Program-made: the position numbers and the translations under genes
Notes under the pieces: model-generated
What the model was told of the DNA's origin: nothing
The model's input: the letters and a program-made list of their open reading frames with translations, nothing else
Database searches by the model: none
Shown: positions 22,905 to 24,672 of the stretch, in pieces
Layout of the letters: every line of letters starts with the position of its first letter
Numbering within the stretch: the stretch's first letter is position 1
Origin: Collinsella sp.
GTDB taxonomy: Bacteria > Actinomycetota > Coriobacteriia > Coriobacteriales > Coriobacteriaceae
NCBI GenBank assembly: GCA_019414045.1
Contig: DXMW01000026.1
Coordinates: 1 to 24,672 of the forward strand
DNA length: 24,672 bases
Reading direction: 5' to 3'

Positions 22905-22994
22905 TTGTGGGGGAGGTGTTGGATATACTTGAAGGCGTTCATTTGACTGCGTAGGGTGCCGCCAATGGCATCGTTGACATAGAAAGATCGACCT

Positions 22995-23999
22995 ATGGCC
23001 GCTGTTAAAAAATCGGTTTCCGTTAAGGACGTGGCGCGTCTCGCGGGCGTCTCGGAGCAGACGGTCTCGCGCACCGTGCACGATTCGCCCAGCGTGCGCC
23101 CCGAGACCAAGGAGCGCGTGCGTGCCGCCATGCGCGAGCTGGGGTATCGACCCAATTTTGCCGGTCGATCGCTGCGCCGCGGCAAGTTTAAGACCGTCGG
23201 CGTCGCCATGTTCAACATTACCGGCACCGGCAACCTCGACCGCATGGAGGGCTTTGCCGCCGCGGCCGACAAACATGGCTATGCCATCACCCTAACTAAA
23301 GTAGACGGGCATCCGTATACCCTCGAGAGTGCATCGTCGCGCATGAGCGCGCTGCCGGTGGATGGCATGGTTGTGATCATGAATCGCATGCCGGCGGACT
23401 TTGGCACCTTCGAGCCGCTGCCCGGCATGCAGACGGTGCTCGTTACCATGCTGGAGCACCCGCTCTGTTCAACGGTCGATAACGACCAGTTCGATTGCTC
23501 GCGCCAGGTGGTCGAGTACTTGTTGGAGCAGGGGCACAAGACCGTGCACTTTATCTCATGCCCCGAGCGCTCGCTTTCGGGCATGCAGCGCGAGGAAGGC
23601 TGGCGTGAGACACTGCGCGCACATGGTATTGAGCCGCCGCGACTCGTCCGTGGCGATTGGACGGCACAGAGCGGATATGCTGCCGGTCAGGCTCTGGCGG
23701 AAGATCCGACCTGTACGGCCATTTATGCTTCCAACGATGCCATGGCATACGGCTGCATTCGCGGGCTCGAGTCATGCGGAAGGCGTGTGCCCGAGGACGT
23801 GAGTGTGGTGGGTGTTGATGACAGCCTGGGCGATATCGTGCCCGACCGTCGCCTGACCACGGTGCGCTTTGACAACAAGCGCGTCGGCATGTGGGCGGTC
23901 GACAAGATTGCCGACGCCGATGGGGGTGCGTCTGGCGTGGAGCACATGCTGATCCCCGGTGTGCTAGTAGAGGGCGATACGGTGCGCGATTTGTGTTAG
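22995..23999 (+). CDS. LacI-family transcriptional regulator (copy 2)
   Basis: A 334-residue LacI-family regulator, paralogous to that at 18077. The helix-turn-helix (VKDVARLAGVSEQTVSRTVHDSPSV), hinge (FAGRSLRRGK) and sensor domain are complete. Shared sensor motifs such as LPVDGM, TMLEHPLCSTVDNDQ and GDWTAQSGYAAGQAL show common descent. The ATG has only a weak AGAAAG upstream. It is divergent from lacE2 and most likely represses it through the two nearby palindromes. Confidence 0.93.
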   Translation: MAAVKKSVSVKDVARLAGVSEQTVSRTVHDSPSVRPETKERVRAAMRELGYRPNFAGRSLRRGKFKTVGVAMFNITGTGNLDRMEGFAAAADKHGYAITLTKVDGHPYTLESASSRMSALPVDGMVVIMNRMPADFGTFEPLPGMQTVLVTMLEHPLCSTVDNDQFDCSRQVVEYLLEQGHKTVHFISCPERSLSGMQREEGWRETLRAHGIEPPRLVRGDWTAQSGYAAGQALAEDPTCTAIYASNDAMAYGCIRGLESCGRRVPEDVSVVGVDDSLGDIVPDRRLTTVRFDNKRVGMWAVDKIADADGGASGVEHMLIPGVLVEGDTVRDLC

Positions 24000-24059
24000 G
24001 GTGCGGTCCTGTTTGGGTTGCCGATAATTGTGTTTGATATTGTTCAGATTGGTTTAAAA

Positions 24060-24088
24060 ACCGTTCACGGGCGAAAAGTGACCGTTCA
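24060..24088 (+). promoter_or_regulatory. Direct-repeat operator, 21-bp period (LytTR-like), upstream of lacF
   Basis: ACCGTTCA occurs twice without mismatch at 24060-24067 and 24081-24088, exactly 21 bp apart and in the direction of lacF. This is the cleanest of the four sites. A tentative promoter (TTGAGC at 24106-24111 and TGTTAT at 24130-24135, 18-bp spacing) follows 17 bp downstream. Confidence 0.6.
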
Positions 24089-24213
24089 TAGCTCGAAATT
24101 ACGTTTTGAGCTGTTCTTTTTTGTTTGAATGTTATTGTTTCTGTCATACACAACGCAGCGCGTATGCCCGGACGCGATGCTCTCCATTGGTTCATATGTG
24201 AAAGGAACGCAAC

Positions 24214-24552
24214 ATGGCAACCAAAGAAGAAATCTCGATGGTTGGATTCGAGATTGTCGCATACGCAGGTGACGCCCAGACCGATCTGCTTGCAGCGCTC
24301 GATGCTGCTCGCGAGGGTGACTTTGAGAAGGCCGAACAGCTGCACAAGGATGCCAGCGATGCACTTATCGGCGCCCACGACACGCAGACCAAGCTGCTTT
24401 CGCAGGAGGCCGGCGGTGGCGAGATGGAGATGACCTTCATCATGGCTCACGCTCAGGACACTCTCATGACCACTATGATCCTGGAGAAGCAGACCCGCTT
24501 TACCATCGATGCCTACAAGCGCATCGCCGAGCTCGAGGCCAAGCTCGCCTAA
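24214..24552 (+). CDS. lacF: PTS lactose-family EIIA component, LacF type
   Basis: A 112-residue helical EIIA of the lactose/cellobiose class, of usual length. It starts with the family-typical EEISMVGFEIVAYAGDAQ. The phosphorylated residue is His79 in MAHAQDTLMTT, and Asp82 is the expected metal ligand of the trimer. AAAGGA lies 7 bases before the ATG. It has its own promoter region and terminator. As the only lactose-family EIIA here, it probably donates phosphate to both LacE proteins. Confidence 0.95.
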   Translation: MATKEEISMVGFEIVAYAGDAQTDLLAALDAAREGDFEKAEQLHKDASDALIGAHDTQTKLLSQEAGGGEMEMTFIMAHAQDTLMTTMILEKQTRFTIDAYKRIAELEAKLA

Positions 24553-24582
24553 CGAGCCCGCACAACCAAGTCCCCTTCCAAA

Positions 24583-24614
24583 AGCTCTGCCGCAAACTCG
24601 CGACAGGGCTTTTT
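24583..24614 (+). terminator. Intrinsic terminator of lacF
   Basis: AGCTCTG (24583-24589) pairs, with one G-U, with CAGGGCT (24604-24610), followed by TTTTTCTTTT. It lies 30 bases past the stop. Confidence 0.75.
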
Positions 24615-24634
24615 CTTTTCAAGACTTTAGTCTG

Positions 24635-24653
24635 CTGGCCGCGCAGCGGCCAG
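24635..24653. repeat. 8-bp perfect inverted repeat at the right edge
   Basis: CTGGCCGC and GCGGCCAG flank a 3-base centre. A small palindrome AGACTTTAGTCT (24622-24633) lies beside it. There is no clear U-run on either strand. It could be part of a terminator for a gene beyond the window. Confidence 0.45.
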
Positions 24654-24672
24654 CTTTGAACCACCCGCTACG

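Larger units (their letters stand above)
22639..22994. other. Divergent control region between lacE2 and lacI2
   Basis: No gene is seen in these 356 bases. They hold a predicted lacE2 promoter, two LacI-type operators about 121 bp apart (centre to centre), a short inverted repeat GAACCA-G-TGGTTC at 22739-22751 next to a seven-A run, and a 21-bp-period direct repeat close to lacI2. A TATACT -10 candidate for lacI2 lies at 22924-22929. Confidence 0.65.

Overview
The window looks like a chromosomal carbohydrate-utilisation region from a high-GC Gram-positive gut bacterium. A Coriobacteriia member close to Collinsella is my best guess, from the gene set, the GC-rich third positions and the AAAGGA/GGAGG ribosome binding sites. 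That is an inference; no marker gene is present. Almost every gene serves PTS uptake and catabolism of galactose-type sugars.

Positions 1-3931: a gene-free leader of about 620 bp with several operator-like sites, then a mannose-family PTS operon (EIIA, YajC-like protein, EIIB, EIIC, EIID) closed by a strong terminator. Positions 4017-7316: a GntR/UTRA regulator, an AgaS-type SIS isomerase/deaminase and a NagA-type deacetylase. Together these resemble an N-acetylgalactosamine (GalNAc) pathway. A 14-bp palindrome upstream of agaS recurs, with one base changed, upstream of the PTS operon, so the GntR protein probably controls both. Positions 7392-10795: a flavodoxin-like gene on the minus strand, then a LacX-type epimerase, a PfkB-family tagatose-6-phosphate/1-phosphofructokinase, a 41-codon remnant of a second nagA, and a YhcH/EbgC-family gene.

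Positions 10862-14019: tRNA-Thr(CGT) on the minus strand, an orphan EIIB paralogue whose active-site His is Tyr, a 152-bp element bounded by perfect 25-bp inverted repeats, galM (minus) and a DeoR-family regulator.

Positions 14138-24614: two tandem paralogous lactose-type cassettes, each with lacG and lacE on the minus strand and a divergent lacI. A single lacF (EIIA) follows and probably serves both. Each cassette ends in a convergent intergenic region with a cluster of hairpin-forming repeats and a strong terminator. The two lacE-lacI spacers carry related but distinct palindromes, suggesting separated regulator specificity.

The two pathways could meet at tagatose 6-phosphate: GalNAc through deacetylase and AgaS, and lactose-type sugars through LacE/LacF and LacG, followed by an isomerase not in the window. 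The PfkB kinase would then act on the shared intermediate. The aldolase is not in the window. The least explained signals are a direct-repeat operator (ACCGTTCA twice, 21 bp apart) found at four promoters, the His-to-Tyr EIIB, and the convergent-intergenic hairpin repeats.
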